NCBI RefSeq assembly: GCF_040273735.1
Contig: NZ_JBELZM010000002.1
Location: forward strand, 62,001-126,000
Direction: 5' to 3'
DNA length: 64,000 nt
Origin: Solibacillus sp040273735
GTDB lineage: Bacteria; Bacillota; Bacilli; Bacillales_A; Planococcaceae
Both the position numbers and the translations under genes were made by a program. The notes under the pieces were generated by a model that did no database searches, was not told where the DNA came from, and saw nothing but the letters and a program-made list of their open reading frames with translations. Below, one piece after another: positions 35,404 through 43,788 of this stretch. The first letter of the stretch is position 1; each line of letters starts with the position of its first letter.

Positions 35404-36136
35404 TGCACTCTTAGGAAAAACATTGATTATTACAGGCTCGGCGGTTGTAAGGTCTGTAGAGCAATTGATTGAGCAACATGAGGGGAAATTTTATAATTAT
35501 CCATTAATCGAAACAGTAGAAAAGATTTCTAAGGAAGATGAATTTTATTTTCATGAATTACCTGCATATCAGTGGCTCATTTTTACGAGCCAGAATGCGG
35601 TGAAAAGCTTTATCGATAAATGTATACGGCATGTACAGACGATTCCGGCCACCATGAAAATTGCAGCTGTCGGTGAAAAGACGGCTGCTATATTGCAGGA
35701 GCACGGCTATGAAATTCACTTTATGCCAACTGTTTACAGTGCGGATGTATTTGTGAAGGAATTTTCGATGGAGCCAGGTGAACGTGCATTATTTGTACGA
35801 GGATCGATGGCGAAAAAGACGATTCATGAAGGTACTGGAGCGGATGAATGGACCGTTTATGAAACACGTCCGTGCACAAAATATTTTTCGCAGTTAATAC
35901 AGTGCCTGCTGACAGAAAAACATCCGATTGTAATATTCGCCAGTCCTTCTGCGGTAGATATTTATGCTGAGCATATTGTTCCGCAAGTAGATTGGCAAAA
36001 TGTGAAATTTGCATCGATTGGTCATGTAACAACAGCAGCCCTTGAAAAATACGGGGTGCAGCCAATGGTGCAACCGAAAATCTATACGATGCAAGCTGTA
36101 ATTGAACAGCTCATCCTGGAGGAACAGACAAAATGA
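35393..36136 (+). CDS. hemD: Uroporphyrinogen-III synthase
   Basis: 247-residue enzyme that closes and inverts ring D to give uroporphyrinogen III. The family diverges strongly, but the signatures are visible: YPLIETVEK near residue 40, WLIFTSQNAVKSF (first domain), IAAVGEKTAAILQEHG, VIFASPSAVDIY and ASIGHVTTAALEKYG (second domain). It begins inside the last codons of hemC and overlaps hemB by four bases (ATGA). The tight overlaps support a single polycistronic hem transcript. Confidence 0.93.
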   Translation: MPSNALLGKTLIITGSAVVRSVEQLIEQHEGKFYNYPLIETVEKISKEDEFYFHELPAYQWLIFTSQNAVKSFIDKCIRHVQTIPATMKIAAVGEKTAAILQEHGYEIHFMPTVYSADVFVKEFSMEPGERALFVRGSMAKKTIHEGTGADEWTVYETRPCTKYFSQLIQCLLTEKHPIVIFASPSAVDIYAEHIVPQVDWQNVKFASIGHVTTAALEKYGVQPMVQPKIYTMQAVIEQLILEEQTK

Positions 36137-37113
36137 CAGAACTATATTTCCAACGTCACCGTCGCTTACGTCAAAATGCAGCGATGCGTGCACTCGTAAA
36201 AGAAACATACCTGCAAAAAGAAGACCTTATTTATCCGTTGTTTATTATTGAAGGCGAAAATATTAAAAACCCTGTAAGCTCGATGCCGGGCGTATTCCAA
36301 TTTTCTTTAGATAACTTGGCTGCTGAAGTAGATGAAATTGTAGACTTAGGCATTCGTGCGGTATTACTTTTCGGAATTCCTAAAGAAAAGGATGCAGTCG
36401 GTACTGGTGCTTTCCATGATCACGGCATCGTACAGAAAGCAACACGTTTAATTAAAGAGCGTCATCCAGAGCTTTTAGTCGTAGCAGATACTTGCTTATG
36501 TGAATTTACGGACCACGGTCATTGTGGTGTTATTGAAGGCGATCAAGTGTTAAATGATCCATCACTTGATGTGTTGGCGCGTACAGCAGTTTCTCAAGCA
36601 AAAGCCGGTGCTGATATTATTGCACCATCGAACATGATGGACGGGTTTGTAACGGCAATTCGTGCAGGATTGGATTCAGCAGGATTCCAGCATATTCCGA
36701 TTATGTCTTATGCGGTGAAATACGCTTCTAGCTATTATGGACCATTCCGTGAAGCGGCAGAAGGAGCACCCCAGTTCGGTGACCGCAAAACGTATCAAAT
36801 GGACCCTTCCAATCGAATGGAAGCGATCCGCGAAGCAACTTCGGACGTTGAAGAAGGTGCAGATTTCCTAATTGTGAAACCGGCATTAGCATATATGGAT
36901 ATTATCCGTGATGTGAAAAACAGCTTCCCGCTGCCTGTTGTGGCGTATAATGTATCAGGCGAATATTCAATGGTAAAAGCAGCTGCACAAAATGGCTGGA
37001 TCGATGAAAAAGCGGTTGTGCTAGAAACATTATTAGGTATGAAGCGTGCAGGTTCCGATTTAATCATTACTTATCATGCAAAAGACGTCTGTCGTTGGTT
37101 GGAGGAAAAATAA
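36133..37113 (+). CDS. hemB: Delta-aminolevulinic acid dehydratase (porphobilinogen synthase)
   Basis: 326-residue TIM-barrel enzyme that condenses two aminolevulinates into porphobilinogen. The Cys-rich metal loop DTCLCEFTDHGHCG (about residues 117-130) marks the zinc-dependent subtype. Schiff-base lysines lie in IMSYAVKYASSYYGPFR and FLIVKPALAYMD. Overlaps hemD by four bases. hemL begins two bases after its stop. Confidence 0.97.
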   Translation: MTELYFQRHRRLRQNAAMRALVKETYLQKEDLIYPLFIIEGENIKNPVSSMPGVFQFSLDNLAAEVDEIVDLGIRAVLLFGIPKEKDAVGTGAFHDHGIVQKATRLIKERHPELLVVADTCLCEFTDHGHCGVIEGDQVLNDPSLDVLARTAVSQAKAGADIIAPSNMMDGFVTAIRAGLDSAGFQHIPIMSYAVKYASSYYGPFREAAEGAPQFGDRKTYQMDPSNRMEAIREATSDVEEGADFLIVKPALAYMDIIRDVKNSFPLPVVAYNVSGEYSMVKAAAQNGWIDEKAVVLETLLGMKRAGSDLIITYHAKDVCRWLEEK

Positions 37114-37114
37114 T

Positions 37115-38404
37115 ATGCGTAGTTATGAAAAGTCAAAAGCAGCATTTACAGAAGCGGTTGATTTAATGCCAGGCGGAGTAAACTCTCCTGTACGTGCATT
37201 TAAATCAGTAAACTTGGATCCGATATTTATGGATTCGGGCAAAGGTGCAGTAATTAAAGATATTGATGGCAATGAATATATTGACTATGTCTTATCATGG
37301 GGTCCGTTAATTTTAGGACATGCACACCCGGAAGTTGTTTCGGCTATTCAGGATCAGGCAGCTAAAGGCGCATCATTCGGTGCACCTACTGTTTCAGAAA
37401 ACAAGCTGGCGAAGCTTGTAATGGACCGTTTGCCTTCAATGGAAATGATTCGTTTTGTATCATCAGGTACAGAAGCAACAATGTCTGCACTTCGCTTAGC
37501 CCGTGGATTTACTGGACGCGATAAAATTTTAAAATTTGAAGGTTCATATCACGGCCATGGGGATTCACTGCTGATTAAAGCAGGTTCGGGTGTAGCGACA
37601 CTTGGTTTACCTGACTCACCGGGTGTTCCAGCTGATATTGCCAAAAATACATTAACGGTTGCGTATAATGATCTGGAATCTGCAAAATTAGTATTCGAAA
37701 AATTCGGCGCTGATTTAGCTGCAGTTATTCTAGAACCGGTTGCCGGCAATATGGGTGTTGTTCCGCCACAGCCAGGTTTCCTTGAAGGGCTGCGTAAACT
37801 GACAGAAGAAAATGGAACGGTTTTAATTTTCGATGAAGTTATGACGGGCTTCCGTGTAGACTATGGCTGTGCCCAGGAATATTACGGAATTAAACCTGAC
37901 CTTACTTGTCTAGGTAAAGTAATCGGCGGAGGTTTGCCTGTTGGTGCCTTTGGCGGAAAGCGCGAAATTATGGAGAAAATCGCTCCGTCAGGACCGATTT
38001 ACCAAGCAGGTACATTGTCAGGTAATCCGCTTGCAATGACAGCCGGCTATGAAACATTAAGCCGCCTGAACAAAGACTCATATGAATACTTCCGCAAACT
38101 AGGAGACAAGTTGGAAGACGGTTTCCGTGCAGCGGCGACGAAATACAATATTCCACACACAGTGAATCGTGCAGGGTCGATGATTGGTTTCTTCTTCACA
38201 AACGAAGATGTAATCGACTTTGATTCGGCGAAAAGTTCGGATTTAGAGTTATTTGCAGAATACTTCAAGCTAATGGCCGAAGAAGGAATTTTCCTGCCGC
38301 CATCACAATTTGAAGGACTATTTATTTCTACGGCGCATACAGAAGAACATATCGCAAAAACAGTCCAGGCATTCCATAATGTCTTTGAAAAATTAGCGAG
38401 ATAA
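37115..38404 (+). CDS. hemL: Glutamate-1-semialdehyde 2,1-aminomutase
   Basis: 429-residue PLP enzyme (class-III aminotransferase fold) converting glutamate-1-semialdehyde to 5-aminolevulinate. The PLP lysine is Lys268 in CLGKVIGGGLPVGAFGG. Other signatures are MPGGVNSPVRAF at the N terminus, FVSSGTEATMSALRLARG and LIFDEVMTGFR. The start is ATG 37115 with GGAGGA eight bases upstream, inside the hemB tail; in-frame codons upstream overlap hemB without a ribosome-binding site. Last gene of the hem operon, followed by the hairpin at 38423. Confidence 0.97.
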   Translation: MRSYEKSKAAFTEAVDLMPGGVNSPVRAFKSVNLDPIFMDSGKGAVIKDIDGNEYIDYVLSWGPLILGHAHPEVVSAIQDQAAKGASFGAPTVSENKLAKLVMDRLPSMEMIRFVSSGTEATMSALRLARGFTGRDKILKFEGSYHGHGDSLLIKAGSGVATLGLPDSPGVPADIAKNTLTVAYNDLESAKLVFEKFGADLAAVILEPVAGNMGVVPPQPGFLEGLRKLTEENGTVLIFDEVMTGFRVDYGCAQEYYGIKPDLTCLGKVIGGGLPVGAFGGKREIMEKIAPSGPIYQAGTLSGNPLAMTAGYETLSRLNKDSYEYFRKLGDKLEDGFRAAATKYNIPHTVNRAGSMIGFFFTNEDVIDFDSAKSSDLELFAEYFKLMAEEGIFLPPSQFEGLFISTAHTEEHIAKTVQAFHNVFEKLAR

Positions 38405-38422
38405 TCTCATAAATAAAATCAT

Positions 38423-38468
38423 AAATCTCCTTTCTATGCATAATGTAAGCGTAGGGAGGGGATTTTTT
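38423..38468 (+). terminator. Terminator hairpin whose 3' arm is the next gene's ribosome-binding site
   Basis: The 5' arm AAATCTCCTTTCTATGC (38423-38439) pairs with GCGTAGGGAGGGGATTT (38449-38465) over 17 bp including four G-U pairs, with a 9-base loop and a following TTTT tract. The 3' arm contains AGGGAGGGG, the ribosome-binding site of the SpoVID-like gene. Confidence 0.7.
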
Positions 38469-39056
38469 ATGCAACAGTGGGAAATGAAAGAGACATTTAC
38501 ATTTCCGAAGCAATTAGGAAATGTTCAAGAGAATTCTAAAATAGTAGTAGAACCGAAATGGCATGAAGAGATTAGCGAAGATTCCGTCGTAGTAAGAGGA
38601 ATTTATGTAGTAAAAGGGAATATTCAATTTGATCATGTAGCACGCGAGGATGAAATTGAGGAAGGTATCTATATCGAGCATATGGATATTGAAAAAGATC
38701 ATGGTTATTTCGAATACGCCCTGCCTTTTTCAGTAGATTTTCCGAACGATGACATTGAAGCTGTTTCACTTCGCATAAATGATATTAAAGTGGAGCCGAA
38801 TAATGGCTATTGCTCGTGTAGCTGGGCAGTCCATTGCGATGTGGAAAAGAAAGTACAAGCAATTGCTGAAGTAGAGGAGCCGGCACCAGTTGAAGAAATC
38901 GTTTATGAACAGCCTGCAGAAGAAGTACAACCCCGACTTCAAGCGGAAAAAGAAGTAGAATCAACGCAGATGGCCCAGACCGTTCCCCATGAGCTTGATT
39001 TTCTGGAACAGTTGGCCGATGCATATAGTCGCGTGCAAATACAATTGAAAAAATAA
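38469..39056 (+). CDS. Short SpoVID-like spore-coat morphogenetic protein (no LysM)
   Basis: 195-residue acidic soluble protein. The first 120 residues form a beta-rich domain (VVEPKWHEEISEDSVVVRGIYVVKGNIQFD, FSVDFPNDDIEAVSLRINDIKVEPNNGYCSCSWAVHCD) that resembles the SpoVID N-terminal domain. The rest is a Glu/Pro-rich linker plus a short C-terminal helix (HELDFLEQLADAYSRVQIQLKK). B. subtilis SpoVID is about 575 residues, ends in LysM and lies directly downstream of hemL, as this gene does. The family link is therefore synteny plus weak similarity. Start ATG 38469 with AGGGAGGGG. It would act in the mother cell during coat encasement; the LysM is absent. Confidence 0.65.
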   Translation: MQQWEMKETFTFPKQLGNVQENSKIVVEPKWHEEISEDSVVVRGIYVVKGNIQFDHVAREDEIEEGIYIEHMDIEKDHGYFEYALPFSVDFPNDDIEAVSLRINDIKVEPNNGYCSCSWAVHCDVEKKVQAIAEVEEPAPVEEIVYEQPAEEVQPRLQAEKEVESTQMAQTVPHELDFLEQLADAYSRVQIQLKK

Positions 39057-39060
39057 ATAA

Positions 39061-39098
39061 ATGTTCCGTAAGAATCGAAGCTTACGGAACATTTTTTG
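39061..39098. terminator. Bidirectional terminator after the SpoVID-like gene
   Basis: Perfect stem ATGTTCCGTAAG / CTTACGGAACAT with a 7-base loop and T run. It also lies at the 3' side of the small minus-strand ORF. Confidence 0.92.
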
Positions 39099-39107
39099 TT
39101 GTGAATT

Positions 39108-39299
39108 TTAAATGAAATCTGTGAGCAGTAAGTAGGTAAATAAAATTAGAATAGCCAGCAATAATATATCACCCGTTGTCGGAAGTAAGACCGTACGGAT
39201 CGCCTGAAAAATCGTAATCGGCAAAATACAATGGCGCATAAAGAAACGGAATTTTCGCAGCCATGGAGGCAATAAATAAGGGTTGTAGTTTTTTCGCAA
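39108..39299 (-). CDS. Small hydrophobic membrane protein, unknown function
   Basis: 63-residue ORF, TTG start with AAGGAG eight bases upstream. The N-terminal third is basic and Tyr/Pro-rich (MRKNYNPYLLPPWLRKFRFF). The rest holds an amphipathic stretch and one strong transmembrane segment near the C terminus (ILLLAILILFTYLLL). It ends next to a bidirectional terminator. No family is recognised. The ribosome-binding site, composition and terminator support a real gene, but it is short and could be chance. Confidence 0.45.
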   Translation of the reverse strand: MRKNYNPYLLPPWLRKFRFFMRHCILPITIFQAIRTVLLPTTGDILLLAILILFTYLLLTDFI

Positions 39300-39371
39300 T
39301 GTCCAGACTCCTTTTGCATAGTATATGTGAAGAGCACAGATAACGTGTTAAAGTATATTCCCCATTCGTGC

Positions 39372-39400
39372 TTGATATTTCATTAAAAACAGCTTAAAAT
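39372..39400 (+). promoter_or_regulatory. valS promoter
   Basis: -35 TTGATA (39372-39377), 17-base spacer, -10 TAAAAT (39395-39400). Transcription would start close to the 5' end of the T-box leader. Confidence 0.65.
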
Positions 39401-39424
39401 AAAGTGCAACTATATAATTGAAGC

Positions 39425-39744
39425 AAAGATTAGGAAGAGTACGTATGTGATCGATGGCAAGAGAGGAAACGGTAGCTGAAAAGTTTCTCCATCAACCATG
39501 CAGAAGGTAGCCTAGGAGCTGACTTAGTGAACTAATAGTAGCTAGGATCCGGTTAAACACCGTTATCGAATGAAGTGCCGATTGGGCATTCCAAGGCTGC
39601 ATATTGACTGCTTGCGCTTTTTTAAATTTAAAGAAAGCGTTTGTGGGTAAGGAATGCGAACGCTTGACTAAACCCGATCGGAAATAAAGGTGGTACCGCG
39701 AATTAACTCCCTCGTCCTTTTTTTAGACGAAGGGAGTTTTTTTA
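39425..39744 (+). promoter_or_regulatory. T-box leader of valS
   Basis: About 320 bases of structured leader. The invariant T-box AAAGGTGGTACCGCG is at 39686-39700. It is followed by a strong terminator, AACTCCCTCGTC / GACGAAGGGAGTT (39705-39738), and T run. Uncharged tRNA(Val) binding to the leader would stabilise the antiterminator and switch valS on. I did not fold stem I, so the specifier codon is not assigned. Confidence 0.93.
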
Positions 39745-39779
39745 TGTCCAATAATAAGGTGACAAAGGAGAGATTCATC

Positions 39780-42422
39780 ATGACGGAAATTACAATGCCA
39801 ACAAAATACGATCCGCAGCAAACTGAAGCCGGCCGCTATGAATGGTGGTTAAAAGGCAAATTTTTCGAAGCAGATCCAACAAGCGATAAGGAACCATACT
39901 CTATCGTTATCCCACCGCCAAACGTAACAGGTAAGCTGCACCTTGGCCACGCTTGGGATACAACATTGCAAGATATTTTAATTCGTATGAAACGCATGCA
40001 AGGATATGACGCACTATGGTTGCCGGGTATGGACCACGCGGGTATTGCGACACAGGCGAAAGTAGAAGAAAAATTACGTGGTGAAGGTATTACCCGCTAT
40101 GATCTTGGCCGTGAAAAGTTCCTGGAAAAAACATGGGAATGGAAAGAGGAATACGCTTCTCACATCCGTGCACAATGGTCGAAATTAGGTTTAGGCTTAG
40201 ACTATTCAAAAGAGCGTTTCACACTTGACGAAGGTTTATCGGATGCTGTAAAAGAAGTGTTCGTTAAATTATACGAAAAAGGCTACATTTACCGTGGTGA
40301 ACGTATTATTAACTGGGATCCAGCTGCCAAAACAGCCCTTTCAGACATCGAAGTAATTCACAAAGAAGTAGAAGGCGCATTCTATCATATGGAATATCCG
40401 CTTGCTGATGGTTCAGGTAAATTACGCGTTGCAACAACTCGTCCGGAAACAATGCTGGGTGACTCTGGTGTAGCTGTACACCCGGAAGATGAGCGCTATG
40501 CACACTTAGTAGGGAAAACAGTTATTTTACCTATCGTAGGTCGTGAAATTCCAATCGTTGCAGATGACTATGTAGATATGGAATTCGGTACAGGTGTTGT
40601 AAAAATGACACCAGCACATGACCCGAACGACTTTGAAGTTGGGAACCGTCATAACTTAGAACGTATTTTAGTTATGAATGAAGATGGTACAATGAATGAC
40701 TTAGCGGGTAAATATGCTGGTATGGATCGTTTTGAATGCCGTAAGCAAATTGTTGCGGATTTACAAGAGGCAGGCGTATTAATCGAAATCGAGCCACATG
40801 TACACCAAGTAGGTCACTCAGAGCGTACGAATGCTGTTGTAGAGCCATATCTTTCTAAGCAGTGGTTCGTAAAAATGGCTCCGCTTGCTGAAGAAGCATT
40901 AAAAATGCAGGCTGATGAAAACGAAAAAGTAAACTTCGTACCAAATCGTTTTGAAAACACATATAACCGCTGGATGGAAAATATTCATGACTGGTGTATT
41001 TCTCGTCAATTATGGTGGGGTCATCAAATTCCAGCTTGGTACAACAAAGAAACAGGCGAGCTTTATGTAGGAAAAGAAGCACCTGAAGATGCAGAGAATT
41101 GGACACAGGACGAAGATGTTCTTGATACATGGTTCTCATCTGCTTTATGGCCGTTTTCTACAATGGATTGGCCGAATGAAGAATCTGAAATGTTCAAGCG
41201 CTATTACCCAACAAATACGTTAGTAACGGGCTATGACATCATCTTCTTCTGGGTAAGCCGTATGATTTTCCAAGGGAAAGAATTTACAGGCGAGCGTCCA
41301 TTTAAAGACGTTTTAATTCATGGTTTAGTTCGTGATGCTGAAGGACGCAAAATGTCTAAATCTCTTGGTAACGGGGTTGACCCGATGGATGTAATCGACC
41401 AATACGGTGCGGATTCATTGCGTTATTTCCTTGCAACAGGTTCATCTCCAGGGCAAGATCTACGTTACTCTACAGAAAAAGTAGAATCTACATGGAACTT
41501 TGTAAATAAAATCTGGAATGCTTCTCGTTTTGCATTGATGAACATGGAAGGCCTGACATATGAGCAAATTGATTTAACAGGTAACTTATCAACAGCGGAT
41601 AAATGGATTCTTTCACGCTTGAATGAAACGATTGACCGTGTTACAACATTATCTGATAAATATGAGTTCGGTGAAGTAGGCCGTGAACTTTATAACTTCA
41701 TTTGGGATGACTTCTGTTCATGGTATATCGAAATGGCGAAATTGCCACTATACGGTGAAGACGAAGCAGCTAAATTAACGACTCGTTCAGTACTTGCTTA
41801 CGTTTTAGACAACACGATGCGTTTACTGCATCCATTCATGCCTTTCGTAACAGAAGAAATTTGGCAGCACTTGCCGCATGAAGGGGAGTCAATTACAGTT
41901 GCTGCATGGCCGACTGTAAACACGAAGTTCAACTTTACGGCAGAAGCAGGCGATATGCAGCTGTTAATGGATATTATCCGTGCTGTACGTAATATTCGTG
42001 CAGAAGTGAATACACCAATGAGCAAAAAAGTACCGATGACAATTTCGGCAAAAGATGAACAAACATCGGCAGTGCTTGAAGTGAACAAAGGCTATATTGA
42101 AAAATTCTGTAACCCTGATGGCTTAACAATCGGGGCGGATCTTGAAGCGCCAGCACAGGCGATGTCAGCAGTAGTTTCAGGAGCAGAAATCTTCATGCCA
42201 CTTGCAGGTTTGATTAATATTGAAGAAGAAATCGCACGTCTTGAAAAAGAGCTCGACAAATGGGCGAAAGAAGTAAAACTAGTTTCCGGTAAGCTATCGA
42301 ATGAACGATTCGTTTCAAAAGCACCGGAAGCATTAGTAGCAACAGAGCGCGAAAAACTTGCGGATTATGAGGCAAAATACGCAACAGTTGAAAAACGCAT
42401 TGCAGAACTGAAAAACATGTAA
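39780..42422 (+). CDS. valS: Valyl-tRNA synthetase
   Basis: 880-residue class-I aminoacyl-tRNA synthetase. HIGH motif in PPNVTGKLHLGHAW (about residues 48-61), CP1 editing domain (about 190-340), KMSKS in GRKMSKSLGNG, anticodon-binding domain, and a C-terminal coiled coil (EEIARLEKELDKWAKEVKLVSGKL). It charges tRNA(Val) in the cytoplasm. The start is ATG 39780 with AAAGGAG eight bases upstream. The frame stays open 90 bases into the T-box terminator, but that is not translated. Controlled by the upstream T-box; terminator directly downstream. Confidence 0.97.
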   Translation: MTEITMPTKYDPQQTEAGRYEWWLKGKFFEADPTSDKEPYSIVIPPPNVTGKLHLGHAWDTTLQDILIRMKRMQGYDALWLPGMDHAGIATQAKVEEKLRGEGITRYDLGREKFLEKTWEWKEEYASHIRAQWSKLGLGLDYSKERFTLDEGLSDAVKEVFVKLYEKGYIYRGERIINWDPAAKTALSDIEVIHKEVEGAFYHMEYPLADGSGKLRVATTRPETMLGDSGVAVHPEDERYAHLVGKTVILPIVGREIPIVADDYVDMEFGTGVVKMTPAHDPNDFEVGNRHNLERILVMNEDGTMNDLAGKYAGMDRFECRKQIVADLQEAGVLIEIEPHVHQVGHSERTNAVVEPYLSKQWFVKMAPLAEEALKMQADENEKVNFVPNRFENTYNRWMENIHDWCISRQLWWGHQIPAWYNKETGELYVGKEAPEDAENWTQDEDVLDTWFSSALWPFSTMDWPNEESEMFKRYYPTNTLVTGYDIIFFWVSRMIFQGKEFTGERPFKDVLIHGLVRDAEGRKMSKSLGNGVDPMDVIDQYGADSLRYFLATGSSPGQDLRYSTEKVESTWNFVNKIWNASRFALMNMEGLTYEQIDLTGNLSTADKWILSRLNETIDRVTTLSDKYEFGEVGRELYNFIWDDFCSWYIEMAKLPLYGEDEAAKLTTRSVLAYVLDNTMRLLHPFMPFVTEEIWQHLPHEGESITVAAWPTVNTKFNFTAEAGDMQLLMDIIRAVRNIRAEVNTPMSKKVPMTISAKDEQTSAVLEVNKGYIEKFCNPDGLTIGADLEAPAQAMSAVVSGAEIFMPLAGLINIEEEIARLEKELDKWAKEVKLVSGKLSNERFVSKAPEALVATEREKLADYEAKYATVEKRIAELKNM

Positions 42423-42430
42423 TGCCAAAG

Positions 42431-42463
42431 TGAGGTACCGTATAACGGTGCCTCTTTCTTTTA
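42431..42463 (+). terminator. valS terminator
   Basis: Stem GAGGTACCGT / ACGGTGCCTC with a 3-base loop, followed by TTTCTTTT. Confidence 0.88.
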
Positions 42464-42516
42464 ATTCAGCTATAATAAAACATATTACATATTAGCCGTA
42501 TTAGGGAGAGAACATA

Positions 42517-43788
42517 ATGTTTCAAACGATGGAGCAATGCACAGATTATATTTTTAAACTAAAAGCAAGCCAATATAAAGGTGAACCATTACAGTCAGCG
42601 AAGATTATCCTGGATGCGCTTGGCAACCCGGAACAAAAAACAGAATTTATCCATTTTGCCGGTTCCAATGGAAAAGGTTCAACATTAAATGCGACACGTG
42701 AAATTTTTATCGAGCACGGCTTAACCGTCGGCGCATTCATATCTCCGCATCTTGAGCGTGCAAATGAACGGGTGACAATCAACAAACAGCAAATTTCCGA
42801 TGAGGACTTTTTGCGTATTGCAAATGAGATTGCGGAAGTCATTAAAGATAAATTGGGCGGTAAATTCCCGAGCTTTTTTGAGTTCATGACATTGCTTGCC
42901 CTAAAATATTTTTCGGAGCAGTCATTGGATATCGCATTGCTTGAAACCGGTATTGGAGGGCGTTTGGACTCGACAAACGTTGTGACACCGGAAGTAAGTG
43001 TGATAACAACAATTTCGCTTGAGCATACGGATATGCTTGGTGAGACGTATGCGGAAATTGCCGCAGAAAAAGCAGGAATTATTAAGCAAGGTAAACCGGT
43101 CGTAGTCGGAGTGAAAAATACGGAGGCGCTGGCGGTAATTCAGCAAACGGCAGCACGGCTACATGCTCCGGTCTATACATTGGGTGAACACTTTTATGTG
43201 GAGAATCAAAAAAGTGCTTATTTTGACTACCGAGGCACTATTAACATCGACAAAATTAAACTTGCGATGGCAGGGGAACATCAAATGGCGAATGCCGCGC
43301 TTGCTATTACAGCAGCACATTTATATCTTGCGTCTTTTAATGCCCAAAAAGTAAAATTGGCCTTGCAGCATGCGAAGTGGGAAGGGCGTTTTGAAAGAGT
43401 GCAACACAATATTATTTTGGACGGTGCCCATAATTCGGAAGGGACGACTGCCCTAATAAATACATTAAAGGAAACTGCGCCACAGCATAAAGTAAAGTTT
43501 GTCTATGCTGCTTTACAGGATAAGGACCATGGTGTAAGTATAAAATTAATGGATGATGTCGCATCTGAAATGCACTTCACTCAAATTAGCTTGCCGCGCG
43601 CGGCAACAGCGAAGCAGCTATATGAACAAAGCATACATTCAAAAAAGTTTATGCATTCGGACTGGCAGGAACTAATTGAAAACGAAATGAACCATTTGGC
43701 TGAAGATGAGCTGCTCGTTATTACCGGCTCATTATATTTTATCGCTGAAGTGCGCAGTCTGTTTGCAGAAAGAGGGTGGATTTCATGA
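42517..43788 (+). CDS. folC: Folylpolyglutamate/dihydrofolate synthase, copy 1
   Basis: 423-residue Mur-ligase-family enzyme that adds glutamates to folates, and in many bacteria also to dihydropteroate. The P-loop is AGSNGKGST (residues 48-56), followed by FISPHLERANERVTI, the metal-binding region ETGIGGRLDSTNVV and EHTDMLGETYAEIA, and a C-terminal Mur-ligase C domain starting at WEGRFERVQHNIILDGAHN. Start ATG with GGGAGAG upstream, about 95 bases after valS. The stop codon overlaps the start of a second folC (ATGA), so the pair is co-translated. Confidence 0.93.
   Translation: MFQTMEQCTDYIFKLKASQYKGEPLQSAKIILDALGNPEQKTEFIHFAGSNGKGSTLNATREIFIEHGLTVGAFISPHLERANERVTINKQQISDEDFLRIANEIAEVIKDKLGGKFPSFFEFMTLLALKYFSEQSLDIALLETGIGGRLDSTNVVTPEVSVITTISLEHTDMLGETYAEIAAEKAGIIKQGKPVVVGVKNTEALAVIQQTAARLHAPVYTLGEHFYVENQKSAYFDYRGTINIDKIKLAMAGEHQMANAALAITAAHLYLASFNAQKVKLALQHAKWEGRFERVQHNIILDGAHNSEGTTALINTLKETAPQHKVKFVYAALQDKDHGVSIKLMDDVASEMHFTQISLPRAATAKQLYEQSIHSKKFMHSDWQELIENEMNHLAEDELLVITGSLYFIAEVRSLFAERGWIS

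Noticed and set aside
39146..39337. Second 63-codon minus-strand ORF overlapping the small membrane protein
   Set aside because: It has no ribosome-binding site, and the sequence looks like an out-of-frame shadow of the other ORF.
39690..39779. 30-codon N-terminal extension of ValS
   Set aside because: It lies in the T-box terminator, and ATG 39780 has a clear AAAGGAG ribosome-binding site.
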